The translations under genes and the position numbers were made by a program. A stretch of 32,995 nucleotides of DNA from an uncultured Saprospiraceae bacterium (lineage in GTDB: Bacteria > Bacteroidota > Bacteroidia > Chitinophagales > Saprospiraceae). Below, piece after piece: positions 15,298-22,332 of the stretch (position 1 is the stretch's first letter; each line of letters begins with the position of its first letter). The notes under the pieces are model-generated. The model saw only the letters and a program-made list of their open reading frames with translations, did no database searches and was not told the origin of the DNA. The stretch is taken from positions 1 to 32,995 of the forward strand of contig CALFBH010000053.1 of NCBI GenBank assembly GCA_937951615.1, read 5' to 3'.

Positions 15298-16167
15298 TTG
15301 AAGAATTTACCAAAAATATCCATCATCACGCCATCCTACAATCAGGCAGACTACCTGGAAGACACCATTCAATCCGTCATCGGCCAAAATTATCCCAATC
15401 TGGAACACATCCTCATCGACGGAGGCTCGAATGATGGCTCATTGGACATTATAAAAAAATACAATCAACATTTTGCTCATTGGCAAAGCCAAAAAGACGA
15501 CGGACAATCGGATGCCATCAATCAAGGTTTCCGCAAGGCAACGGGCGATATTGTAGCCTGGCTCAATTCAGATGACCAATACCTGCCCAATACCCTGCAC
15601 TACATCGCCCAACAATTTATGCAAGGCGAGAATTTGCAGCATAAAGTCGTTTTCGGCAATTGCATCAAACTCAATACCGACAACCTAGAACTCAAATCCA
15701 CCAATGTCGGTTGGCAAGCCAGCACATTTGATATTGAATTGACGGATTATATTGTACAACCTTCCTCTTTCTGGACACGAGAAGTCTGGCAGCAAGTCGG
15801 CGAACTGAATGAAGACCTTGATTTTGGCATGGATTGGGACTGGTACATTCGCGCCAATCGACTGAATATTCCATTTGAACCCACCGACCGATTTTTATCG
15901 GTCAATCGTTTTCATGCGGAGAAAAAAACAACCCTCGGTGGCATGAAACGGGTACGCGAATTGTCTAAAGTATATAAAAAGTACCACGACGAAACGACAC
16001 AAAAAGCCTATTTGAAATACCACGAAAACGATAAATATAAAGGTTTTCGAAAATGGTATAGACGGCTTCGCTTACAGCGATTTGCAGAGACGGATAAGGC
16101 TGTTCATTCATTTTATTTTAAAAAAGATATTAGCTATGAAAAGTTTGTTAATATTATTCGGATGTAG
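15298..16167 (+). CDS. GT2-family glycosyltransferase
   Basis: A 289-residue GT-A enzyme, presumably transferring a sugar from a nucleotide donor to the growing glycan on the cytosolic face. 'KISIITPSYNQADYLEDTIQSVIGQNYPNLEHILIDGGSNDGS' is the standard GT2 opening, 'DDGQSDAINQGFRKATGDIVAWLNSDD' ends in the DXD-like metal site at residues 90-93, and 'GMDWDWYIRANR' gives the catalytic-base region. It starts with TTG; the nearby ATG at 15279 is out of frame. No transmembrane anchor is seen. Donor and acceptor cannot be deduced. Confidence 0.92.
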   Translation: MKNLPKISIITPSYNQADYLEDTIQSVIGQNYPNLEHILIDGGSNDGSLDIIKKYNQHFAHWQSQKDDGQSDAINQGFRKATGDIVAWLNSDDQYLPNTLHYIAQQFMQGENLQHKVVFGNCIKLNTDNLELKSTNVGWQASTFDIELTDYIVQPSSFWTREVWQQVGELNEDLDFGMDWDWYIRANRLNIPFEPTDRFLSVNRFHAEKKTTLGGMKRVRELSKVYKKYHDETTQKAYLKYHENDKYKGFRKWYRRLRLQRFAETDKAVHSFYFKKDISYEKFVNIIRM

Positions 16168-16173
16168 GTTTTT

Positions 16174-16312
16174 TATGTGTTGTGGTGTTGGTGTGTTGCC
16201 GTGTTGAAGTAGCTTACACGACAACACGACAACACGACAACACGACAACACGACAACACATCAACACATCAACACATATTTCAGGCAGGATGCCTGAACA
16301 ACTGCAACACAT
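16174..16312. repeat. GTGTTG / CAACAC inverted array plus 7-bp hairpin
   Basis: The left arm (16175-16207) iterates GTGTTG. The right arm (16216-16275) has five consecutive ACACGACA-type units and then ACATCAAC units, the longest array in the window. A separate perfect hairpin, TCAGGCA-GGA-TGCCTGA (16281-16297), lies 21 bases before the next start codon. Confidence 0.82.
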
Positions 16313-16318
16313 CAAAAT

Positions 16319-17380
16319 ATGAAAACAATAACATTCGGCAATCGCACCATCGGTGACGGACACCCCTTATACTACATCGCTGACATTGGTGCCAACCACG
16401 AAGATGATCTTCAACGTGCTTTTATGCTTATAGAAATAGCTAAAGAAGCAGGCGCAGACGCCGCAAAATTTCAGAATTTCCAGGCAGCTAAAATCGTCAG
16501 CGATTATGGCTTCAAAACATTGGGAAAAACAGCCCACACTGCTGGCTGGCAGAAAAGTGTCTTTGAAGTATTCGACGATGCCAGTATCAATAAAGATTGG
16601 ACGGCTGCCCTCAAAGAAAAATGCGATGAAGTAGGCATTGACTATTTCACCAGTCCTTACGATACCGAATCAGTTGATTTAGTCGAGCCTTATCTCGATG
16701 CGTACAAAATCGGTTCAGGCGACATCACCTGGCACGAAATGATTGAATACATTGCGAAGAAAGGAAAACCAGTCATGATGGCTACTGGTGCTACGCCAAT
16801 GGAAGAAGTCGAAATGGCGATGAAAGTATTGCAAGCAATCACCGGCGACATCGTACTGATGCAATGCAATACCAACTACTCCACCGACCCAAATAAAATG
16901 GGGCATGTCAACCTAAATGTACTCAAGGCTTACGCCGAAAAATTCCCCAATGTCATCCTCGGTTTATCCGATCACACCGCAGGACATGCGAGTGTAGTCG
17001 CCTCAGTCGCGCTTGGCGTAAGAGTCATTGAAAAACACTTTACAGACGATAACGACCGCATTGGTCCAGACCATCCATTTGCCATGAATCCAAAAAACTG
17101 GAGAGCAATGGTGGACACTGCCAACGAAGCATATTCAGCATTGGGCGATGGCATAAAACGCATCGAAGACAATGAAATCGGCTCCATCGTAGTACAACGT
17201 CGCTCCCTCCGCGCAACAGCAGATTTGCCAGCAGGAAAAGTCATCGAAAAAGCAGATTTAGAACCACTGCGTCCAATCCCCGCAGACGGATTGCCGCCCT
17301 ACAAAATCACAGAACTCATAGGCAAAACGCTTACAAAACCTTTGGTTGCCGGAGAGCATATCACCATGTCGCATGTCTGA
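16319..17380 (+). CDS. N-acetylneuraminate synthase family protein (second copy)
   Basis: A 353-residue PEP-dependent nonulosonic acid synthase. 'YYIADIGANHEDDLQRAFMLIEIAKEAGADAAKFQNF' opens the barrel. 'GIDYFTSPYD', 'AYKIGSGDITWHEMIEYIAKKGKPVMMATGA', 'LMQCNTNYSTDP', 'GLSDHTAGHASVVASVALGVRVIEKHF' and a C-terminal SAF domain ('RSLRATADLPAGKVIEKADLEPLRP') follow. It lacks the 'AE(L/M)SxNH' opening I associate with PseI, so although it lies between PseB and PseF its product is uncertain. It differs widely from the copy at 6933 and is not a recent duplicate. Confidence 0.93.
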   Translation: MKTITFGNRTIGDGHPLYYIADIGANHEDDLQRAFMLIEIAKEAGADAAKFQNFQAAKIVSDYGFKTLGKTAHTAGWQKSVFEVFDDASINKDWTAALKEKCDEVGIDYFTSPYDTESVDLVEPYLDAYKIGSGDITWHEMIEYIAKKGKPVMMATGATPMEEVEMAMKVLQAITGDIVLMQCNTNYSTDPNKMGHVNLNVLKAYAEKFPNVILGLSDHTAGHASVVASVALGVRVIEKHFTDDNDRIGPDHPFAMNPKNWRAMVDTANEAYSALGDGIKRIEDNEIGSIVVQRRSLRATADLPAGKVIEKADLEPLRPIPADGLPPYKITELIGKTLTKPLVAGEHITMSHV

Positions 17381-17383
17381 GAA

Positions 17384-17462
17384 GTGTTGATGTGTTGAAG
17401 TATTGATGTGTTGCCGTTTTTGACACATCAACACCACAACACGACAACACGACAACACAACA
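17384..17462. repeat. GTGTTG / CAACAC inverted array
   Basis: Left arm GTGTTGATGTGTTGAAG and similar (17384-17415), right arm CACATCAACACC, then ACACGACA repeats (17422-17462). It stops a few bases before the GNAT start codon. Confidence 0.8.
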
Positions 17463-17466
17463 AAAA

Positions 17467-18009
17467 ATGATAAAAGGAAAAAAAGTAGGATTCAGAGCTA
17501 TAGAGCGCGAAGACCTCCCACTCCTCCGCGACTGGCGCAACATCCCCTATTTGCGCAAGCACTTCCGCGAACCAATGGAGTTGAACATGCTCAACCAGGA
17601 AGGCTGGCTGCCCAAAGTGACCGCCAGCAAAAATGACTTTATGTTTATGGTCATTGAGTTGGAAACAGGACAACCAGTTGGAGCAGCAGGACTGACTTAC
17701 ATCAATTGGATTGTTCGCTCCGGCGAAATCAGTTTATACATAGGAAAAGACGAAAGCTACATAGACGATGAAGGCTTGGCAGAAGACGCCGTTCGCTTAT
17801 TGATAAAATATGGCTTTGAAATCCTCAACCTAAATAAAATCTGGACAGAACTCTACGAATTTGACGATAAAAAAATGGCGATTTACAAAAAACTCGGTAT
17901 GCAAAAAGACGGTGTACTAAGAGATAATTGCTTTTACAGAAACCAATACTGGGATTCTTTTCTGGTATCTGTTTTAAGGAAAGAATATACGACTGATCCG
18001 GAGAATTGA
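17467..18009 (+). CDS. GNAT N-acetyltransferase (PseH-like position)
   Basis: A 180-residue acetyltransferase of the RimJ/RimL-SpeG branch: 'VGFRAIEREDLPLLRDWRN' at the N-terminus, 'FMFMVIELETGQPVGAAGLTYI' as central strands, 'GEISLYIGKDESYIDDEGLAEDAVRLLIKYGFEILNLNKIWTELYEFDDKKMAIYKKLGMQKDGVLRD' covering the CoA-binding and C-terminal blocks. In pseudaminic acid synthesis PseH acetylates the 4-amino sugar; lying between a NeuB-like gene and pseF, this protein is the natural candidate. The assignment rests on fold plus position. Confidence 0.85.
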   Translation: MIKGKKVGFRAIEREDLPLLRDWRNIPYLRKHFREPMELNMLNQEGWLPKVTASKNDFMFMVIELETGQPVGAAGLTYINWIVRSGEISLYIGKDESYIDDEGLAEDAVRLLIKYGFEILNLNKIWTELYEFDDKKMAIYKKLGMQKDGVLRDNCFYRNQYWDSFLVSVLRKEYTTDPEN

Positions 18010-18063
18010 GCTAATGATGAATGAAGAGTTTTTGACTGCGTATAATTTAAGTTCCAAATCAAC

Positions 18064-18094
18064 TTGACAATGACACACAAACTACTTACCTTTG
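18064..18094 (+). promoter_or_regulatory. higBA promoter
   Basis: TTG at 18064-18066 and TACCTTTG at 18087-18094, spaced by 20 bases, an exact match to the Bacteroidota -33/-7 pattern. The toxin ATG is 25 bases downstream of the -7 box. Confidence 0.7.
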
Positions 18095-18107
18095 GCGTTA
18101 CTAACGC
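18095..18107. promoter_or_regulatory. candidate HigA operator
   Basis: GCGTTA-C-TAACGC, a perfect inverted repeat directly after the -7 box, where a bound antitoxin would block transcription. HigA proteins are known autoregulators; the link to this site is inference. Confidence 0.5.
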
Positions 18108-18118
18108 TAATCGAAACT

Positions 18119-18406
18119 ATGATAAGGAGCTTTGGAGATAAAGAAACTGAAAAAATATGGAAAGGTGAGTATTCAAAAAAATTACCAGCGAATATTCAGC
18201 CGATAGCCAGAAGAAAATTAAGAATGATTAATAACGCTTTGGATATTAATGATTTGAGAATTCCACCAGGGAATAGACTTGAAAAATTATCTGGTAGTTT
18301 AGAAGGATTTTGGAGCATTAGAATTAATATACAGTGGAGAATTATTTTTCAGTGGGCTGATAACCATTCTCACGAAGTACAAATTATAGACTATCATAAA
18401 GGTTGA
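18119..18406 (+). CDS. higB: HigB-type toxin (RelE superfamily mRNA interferase)
   Basis: A 95-residue toxin: 'MIRSFGDKETEKIWKGEYSKKLPANIQPIARRKLRMINNALDINDLRIPPGNRLEKLSGSLEGFWSIRINIQWRIIFQW' is the classic HigB (plasmid maintenance killer) sequence. It cuts mRNA at the ribosome in studied homologues. The ATG at 18119 gives the family's usual N-terminus; the frame is open to 18092, but that part belongs to the promoter and operator. The toxin gene precedes the antitoxin gene, the order typical of hig systems. It looks intact. Confidence 0.92.
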   Translation: MIRSFGDKETEKIWKGEYSKKLPANIQPIARRKLRMINNALDINDLRIPPGNRLEKLSGSLEGFWSIRINIQWRIIFQWADNHSHEVQIIDYHKG

Positions 18407-18409
18407 AAA

Positions 18410-18709
18410 ATGAAAAAACTACCAAACATACACCCTGGCGAAGTCCTACTGGAAGAATTTCTCCTTCCGATGAAAATAAGTCAGTACAAACTGGCAAAAG
18501 ACCTAAATATTCCGCAAACTCGAGTCAGTGAAATTGTAAAAGGAAGACGTAGAGTTACCGCAGATACTGCTTTACGCTTAAGTAAATATTTTGGAACATC
18601 TGCCCGATTTTGGCTGGGTTTGCAGACAGATTATGACTTGGAGGCTTCTACGGAAGCACTTGTTGATGAGTTAGATAAAATCCCGAAAATTAATAAAAGT
18701 GCTGCATAA
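18410..18709 (+). CDS. higA: HigA-type antitoxin
   Basis: A 99-residue HTH_3 (XRE) protein: 'IHPGEVLLEEFLLPMKISQYKLAKDLNIPQTRVSEIVKGRRRVTADTALRLSKYFGTSARFWLGLQTDYDLE' is the conserved HigA/VapI body, with the recognition helix at about residues 35-45. It neutralises HigB and represses the shared promoter in known systems. It starts three bases after the toxin stop, so translation is probably coupled. Confidence 0.94.
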   Translation: MKKLPNIHPGEVLLEEFLLPMKISQYKLAKDLNIPQTRVSEIVKGRRRVTADTALRLSKYFGTSARFWLGLQTDYDLEASTEALVDELDKIPKINKSAA

Positions 18710-18754
18710 CAAAAATGCAAAACAACTTCCAACTATTATTTTACTAAAACACAC

Positions 18755-18779
18755 GCCCTTCTTTTTGTAAGAGAAGGGC
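18755..18779. other. hairpin after higA
   Basis: GCCCTTCT (18755-18762) pairs with AGAAGGGC (18772-18779). No clear T-run follows, so it is only a possible terminator. The rest of the gap 18710-18848 shows nothing recognisable. Confidence 0.4.
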
Positions 18780-18848
18780 TGGGGATGAGTTAAATTACAG
18801 AAATCGACTCAATCTGATTCCCCCGTCTAATATATTGCCTCTATTATT

Positions 18849-19553
18849 ATGGCAAGTCTATTAAAAAGAAAATACCGCCGCGCCCGCTACCTCCTTGAGT
18901 TCTATTCCTTCTTTGGAAACAGACAACTCATTCTGTGCGCCAGTATGCCCCGTTCTGCCAGTACCTGGATGTATAATGTAACGAGGATTCTATTAGAAAA
19001 AAAATACCCCGGACAAGTCAGTGCAGGCTGGATAAAAGACTATAAAGAACTGGACAAAAAGCCCGTCACGCTGATTAAAATACACCATTACGATGCAGCT
19101 TTAGCACGTCGAGCAAATACCGTTTTATACTCCTACAGAGATGTGCGAGATGCTTTCGCCAGTGCCATTCGAAAATTTGGCGCAAAGCCAGACATGAAGA
19201 TGCCCCGTAAACTTATCCGCTACGATGCAGGCTGGAAAAGCAAAGCCACCTGCGTGATGAAATACGAAGACTTTGTAGCTGACCAAGGACAAGAAATTCA
19301 AAAAATAGCCCAAACACTGGGCGTAACAAATTATAAAGTAGAAGACATTATACAGGAAATAGCCGACCTCAAAAACAAAGCAAGATCTAAAGACAAACCA
19401 CACGACAAGCAATCCTTATTTCACGAAAATCACGCCACCACAAAAGGCGGACACGGCAACTGGTCGAATGAAGTGAACGGAGAACTATTGCAACAAATAG
19501 AAAGCGAACTAAAAGACTGGTTTGTAGAAAATGAATACGAATTGAGTGGATAA
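18849..19553 (+). CDS. sulfotransferase family protein
   Basis: A 234-residue protein with the two PAPS-binding elements of carbohydrate sulfotransferases: the 5'-phosphosulfate loop 'SMPRSASTWMYNV' (32-44) and the 3'-phosphate block 'YSYRDVRDAFASAIRK' (94-109) with Arg97 and Ser105. The 'GGHGNWSNEV' segment at 200-209 and 'LKDWFVENEYELSG' at the end also suit the family. The short length indicates a soluble cytosolic enzyme. Within this locus it would add sulfate to a sugar of the glycan; the acceptor is unknown. Confidence 0.85.
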   Translation: MASLLKRKYRRARYLLEFYSFFGNRQLILCASMPRSASTWMYNVTRILLEKKYPGQVSAGWIKDYKELDKKPVTLIKIHHYDAALARRANTVLYSYRDVRDAFASAIRKFGAKPDMKMPRKLIRYDAGWKSKATCVMKYEDFVADQGQEIQKIAQTLGVTNYKVEDIIQEIADLKNKARSKDKPHDKQSLFHENHATTKGGHGNWSNEVNGELLQQIESELKDWFVENEYELSG

Positions 19554-19554
19554 A

Positions 19555-19632
19555 TTGTGTTGATGTGTTAAAGTGTTGATGTAACTCGTCAAAACACGAC
19601 AACACAACAACACATCAACACCACAACACAAC
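19555..19632. repeat. GTGTTG / CAACAC inverted array
   Basis: Left arm GTGTTGATGTGTTAAAGTG (19557-19582), right arm AACACGACAACACAACAACAC onwards in short units (19591-19632), ending just before the pseF start. Confidence 0.78.
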
Positions 19633-19636
19633 CAAA

Positions 19637-20332
19637 ATGAAAACAGTCACGATAATACCCGCCCGGGGCGGCAGCAAGCGCATCCCGCGCAAAAACATCA
19701 AGCCATTCTTAGGGCATCCAATCATCAAATATTCCATCACGGCAGCTTTAGAGTCGGGGATGTTCGATGAAGTCATGGTTTCGACAGATGACGAAGAAAT
19801 TGCAGAAGTAGCAAAAAGTTATGGCGCAACTGTACCCTTCTTCCGCTCCAACAAAAATGCGGATGATCATGCGACCGTTGCTCATGTATTGAATGAAGTA
19901 CTGGGCGAATATAAAGCGGTAGGACAAGACTTCGATTATATGTGCTGCATTTATCCGACAGCTCCATTCGTCACATCAAAGCGGATAAAAGAAGCCATGG
20001 AAATGCTCTTAGAAAACAAAGCCGAAGCAGTCGTTCCTGTCTTGCAGTTTTCTTTTCCCATACAGCGCAGTGTCCGAATCAACAAAGAAGGCTATCTACA
20101 AATGCCTTGGCCAGAACATTATAATACCCGCTCCCAGGATTTAGAGCCGACTTACCACGATAGCGGTTCGTTTTATTGCCTGGAAGTAGAAAGTTTTTTG
20201 GAACAGCAAATCCTGTATCCACGCAAAGCGATGCCACTCGTATTGAGAGAAAGTGAAGTGCAGGACATTGATACAGAGCAAGACTGGGAGATGGCAGAAT
20301 TTAAAATGAAGTTTTTTCAGGACAAAGCGTAA
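19637..20332 (+). CDS. pseF: CMP-pseudaminic acid synthetase (PseF-like)
   Basis: A 231-residue cytidylyltransferase. 'IPARGGSKRIPRKNIKPFLGHPIIKYSI' (7-34) is the nucleotide loop. 'DEVMVSTDDEEIAEVAKSYGATVPFFRSNKNADDHATVAHVL' and 'YPTAPFV' are the blocks that distinguish PseF from NeuA, and 'DSGSFYCLEVESFLEQ' and 'DIDTEQDWEMAEFKMKFF' finish it. It activates pseudaminic acid (or a close relative) with CTP, the last step before transfer. With pseB and the GNAT gene it argues for a Pse-type sugar as the second nonulosonic acid here. Confidence 0.94.
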   Translation: MKTVTIIPARGGSKRIPRKNIKPFLGHPIIKYSITAALESGMFDEVMVSTDDEEIAEVAKSYGATVPFFRSNKNADDHATVAHVLNEVLGEYKAVGQDFDYMCCIYPTAPFVTSKRIKEAMEMLLENKAEAVVPVLQFSFPIQRSVRINKEGYLQMPWPEHYNTRSQDLEPTYHDSGSFYCLEVESFLEQQILYPRKAMPLVLRESEVQDIDTEQDWEMAEFKMKFFQDKA

Positions 20333-20377
20333 GGTGTTACTATTGGTTTTTTGAGTAAATTTTTGTATATTGTAAGT

Positions 20378-20560
20378 ATGAAAAAAGTGGTTAGAATTGT
20401 TAAAAAAGGAGAAGATGATAGCAATTTAAAATATTGGTTATCATTGTCCTATAAAGAAAGAATGACGAATTTAGAAAAGATCAGACAGGAAGTTAACAAA
20501 CGTATCTATGGAACTGAACAAGGATTTCAGAGAGTTTATCGAATTGTTAAACACCAATGA
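20378..20560 (+). CDS. small partner protein of a nucleotidyltransferase pair
   Basis: A 60-residue basic, helical protein ('KKGEDDSNLKYWLSLSYKERMTNLEKIRQEVNKRIYG') with no recognised fold. The ATG at 20378 is preferred over the TTG at 20351. Its last 53 bases overlap the nucleotidyltransferase gene in another frame. In Bacteroidota such short ORFs commonly precede a DUF6036-like nucleotidyltransferase, which suggests a two-gene toxin-antitoxin-like unit. Confidence 0.7.
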   Translation: MKKVVRIVKKGEDDSNLKYWLSLSYKERMTNLEKIRQEVNKRIYGTEQGFQRVYRIVKHQ

Positions 20561-20975
20561 AGTCAGGTATCTTGTCATTGGCGGCTATGCAGTTAATTTT
20601 CATGGCTATCCGAGATATACAGGAGATATTGATTTTTGGCTGTGGATGAACAAAACAAATATTGGAAAATTACTTAAAGTTCTTGATGAATTTGGTTTTG
20701 GAAATTTAGGTTTAAGTGAAAAAGACTTTATGATTCCTGAAAATATTGTTCAACTTGGTTTTGAACCCTATCGCATAGATTTATCTGTAGATGTAAATGG
20801 AGCTGATTTTGATTCATGTTTTGAAAAGAAAACAGTAGAGGAAATTGGAGATTTAGAAGTAAACTTCTTGTCCATTGAAGATTTAATAGTTATAAAAAAA
20901 GAGGTAGGAAGACTAAAAGATTTAGCAGACGTAGAAGAGCTTGAAAATATTTTGAAAAAGAAAAATAATGTGTAA
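20508..20975 (+). CDS. nucleotidyltransferase-fold protein (DUF6036/AbiEii-like)
   Basis: A 155-residue protein with the minimal nucleotidyltransferase core: 'VRYLVIGGYAVNFHGYPRYTGDIDFWL' gives the GG helix and the catalytic DxD, and 'YRIDLSVDV' the third acidic strand. 'NFLSIEDLIVIKKEVGRLKDLADVEEL' is the C-terminal helix common to this group. Relatives act as toxins or modify RNA or proteins; the target here is unknown. It overlaps the preceding small gene, implying coupled expression. AT-rich and without a link to sugar synthesis, it appears to be an insertion into the locus. Confidence 0.85.
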   Translation: MELNKDFREFIELLNTNEVRYLVIGGYAVNFHGYPRYTGDIDFWLWMNKTNIGKLLKVLDEFGFGNLGLSEKDFMIPENIVQLGFEPYRIDLSVDVNGADFDSCFEKKTVEEIGDLEVNFLSIEDLIVIKKEVGRLKDLADVEELENILKKKNNV

Positions 20976-20978
20976 AAA

Positions 20979-21011
20979 ATTCATCGTTCATCGTTTATAA
21001 TTCATCATTCA
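20979..21011. repeat. TTCATCGTTCATCG echo repeat
   Basis: AATTCATCGTTCATCGTTTA and then AATTCATCATTCA: a short echo repeat between the nucleotidyltransferase stop and the next start codon, in the same style as the other intergenic families. Confidence 0.5.
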
Positions 21012-21016
21012 AATAA

Positions 21017-22285
21017 ATGGAAGCCTACGCCACCGCACTGACTTACGCCATTCCTGGCTTTTTAGTCTTGATTATCATAGAAATGATTTTCGCCAAGCTA
21101 AAAGGCGTGGAAGTCAATAACAGCATGGACATGATTTCCAGTCTGAGTTCCGGCGTGACGAATACGCTGGTCGTCTTGCTCGGTTTTTCGGTGGTGATTG
21201 TGAGTTATGATTGGATGGTCAGTCATTTTGCGATACTGACGATTGAAAATAGCGTACTGGTTTTTGTATTGGCATTCATCGGACACGATTTTGCGGGCTA
21301 CTGGTCGCATCGCTTCAATCACCATGTCAATGTATTCTGGAATCGGCACATCGTCCACCACAGCAGCGAAGAATTTAATTTGTCCTGTGCCTTACGGCAG
21401 GAAATTTCTGCGGTCATCGGCATCTTCTTTTTTCTATACATTCCAATGGCTTTTCTTGGGCTGCCCACAGAGACGGTTGCAACCGTTTCAGCCATTCACC
21501 TCTTTGCACAGTTTTGGTACCATACCCGATTAATTGATAAAATGGGCTTTCTGGAACACATTCTCGTTACCCCTTCGCATCACCGGGTACATCATGCCAT
21601 CAATGACGAATATTTGGATAGAAATTTTGCCCCGATTTTCATTATATGGGATAAAATGTTTGGAACATTTCAGGAAGAATTGCCAGACGTACCACCAGTT
21701 TATGGGGTCAAAAAAGCAGTTGAAACCTGGAATCCAATTTTAATCAACTACCTCCATATCTGGAGCTTGTTCAAAGATGCCTGGCGTACAGAAAAATTAT
21801 GGGACAAAGCCCGTTTATGGTTTATGCCTACAGGCTGGCGTCCAGCAGATGTGCGAGAAAAATATCCCATAGATTATACCAAAAACCCTTATACCCGCAA
21901 AAAATACCAGCCTGCGGCATCTAGAATTTTCAAGGTCTGGTCTTGGCTACAACTAATTATCACCAATGTCCTGCTGTACCACTTACTGGTCAGTATAGCG
22001 ACGTATTCCTTTCCAGAAATTGCTTTATATTCAACTTTCCTGATGGTGACCATCTTTTCATACACAACGCTGATGGACAAGCATCGTCTTGCAGTACCCG
22101 CAGAATTAGCGAAGTTTTTATTCGGCATATTCATCATTTATCAATCTGGTCAGTGGTTTGGTTTGGACGAATATTTTACCGGTGGAACCGTATTAGTTGT
22201 TTTGTATATTTTAGCTTCTTTTGCAGGAACGCTTTATTTTTCTTGGTGGGAAAAGGAGGTGGAGCAAGAGGCGATAATTGCTTGA
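21017..22285 (+). CDS. fatty acid hydroxylase / sterol desaturase family membrane protein
   Basis: A 422-residue membrane protein. The eight-histidine di-iron signature is present: 'HDFAGYWSHRFNHH' (90-103), 'HIVHHSS' (111-117) and 'PSHHRVHH' (186-193). Eukaryotic relatives hydroxylate or cleave lipids (for example alkylglycerol monooxygenase, to which the length and the extra C-terminal membrane helices are closest). Several membrane segments lie before residue 165 and four more after about 310. It probably modifies a membrane lipid with O2. It might act on the lipid carrier or anchor of the glycan, but the position alone does not show that. Confidence 0.9.
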   Translation: MEAYATALTYAIPGFLVLIIIEMIFAKLKGVEVNNSMDMISSLSSGVTNTLVVLLGFSVVIVSYDWMVSHFAILTIENSVLVFVLAFIGHDFAGYWSHRFNHHVNVFWNRHIVHHSSEEFNLSCALRQEISAVIGIFFFLYIPMAFLGLPTETVATVSAIHLFAQFWYHTRLIDKMGFLEHILVTPSHHRVHHAINDEYLDRNFAPIFIIWDKMFGTFQEELPDVPPVYGVKKAVETWNPILINYLHIWSLFKDAWRTEKLWDKARLWFMPTGWRPADVREKYPIDYTKNPYTRKKYQPAASRIFKVWSWLQLIITNVLLYHLLVSIATYSFPEIALYSTFLMVTIFSYTTLMDKHRLAVPAELAKFLFGIFIIYQSGQWFGLDEYFTGGTVLVVLYILASFAGTLYFSWWEKEVEQEAIIA

Positions 22286-22332
22286 TAATTTTTTATTAAA
22301 AATCAAGTTCTTCTTACCCCTGAATTTAGACT

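Noticed and set aside
16319-17380. Calling the second NeuB-like gene pseI
   Set aside because: Its neighbours suggest it, but the N-terminal blocks differ from the PseI pattern I know; left as family only.
7944-19632. CAACAC arrays as CRISPR
   Set aside because: Units are 6-9 bases, there are no unique spacers of constant length and no cas genes.
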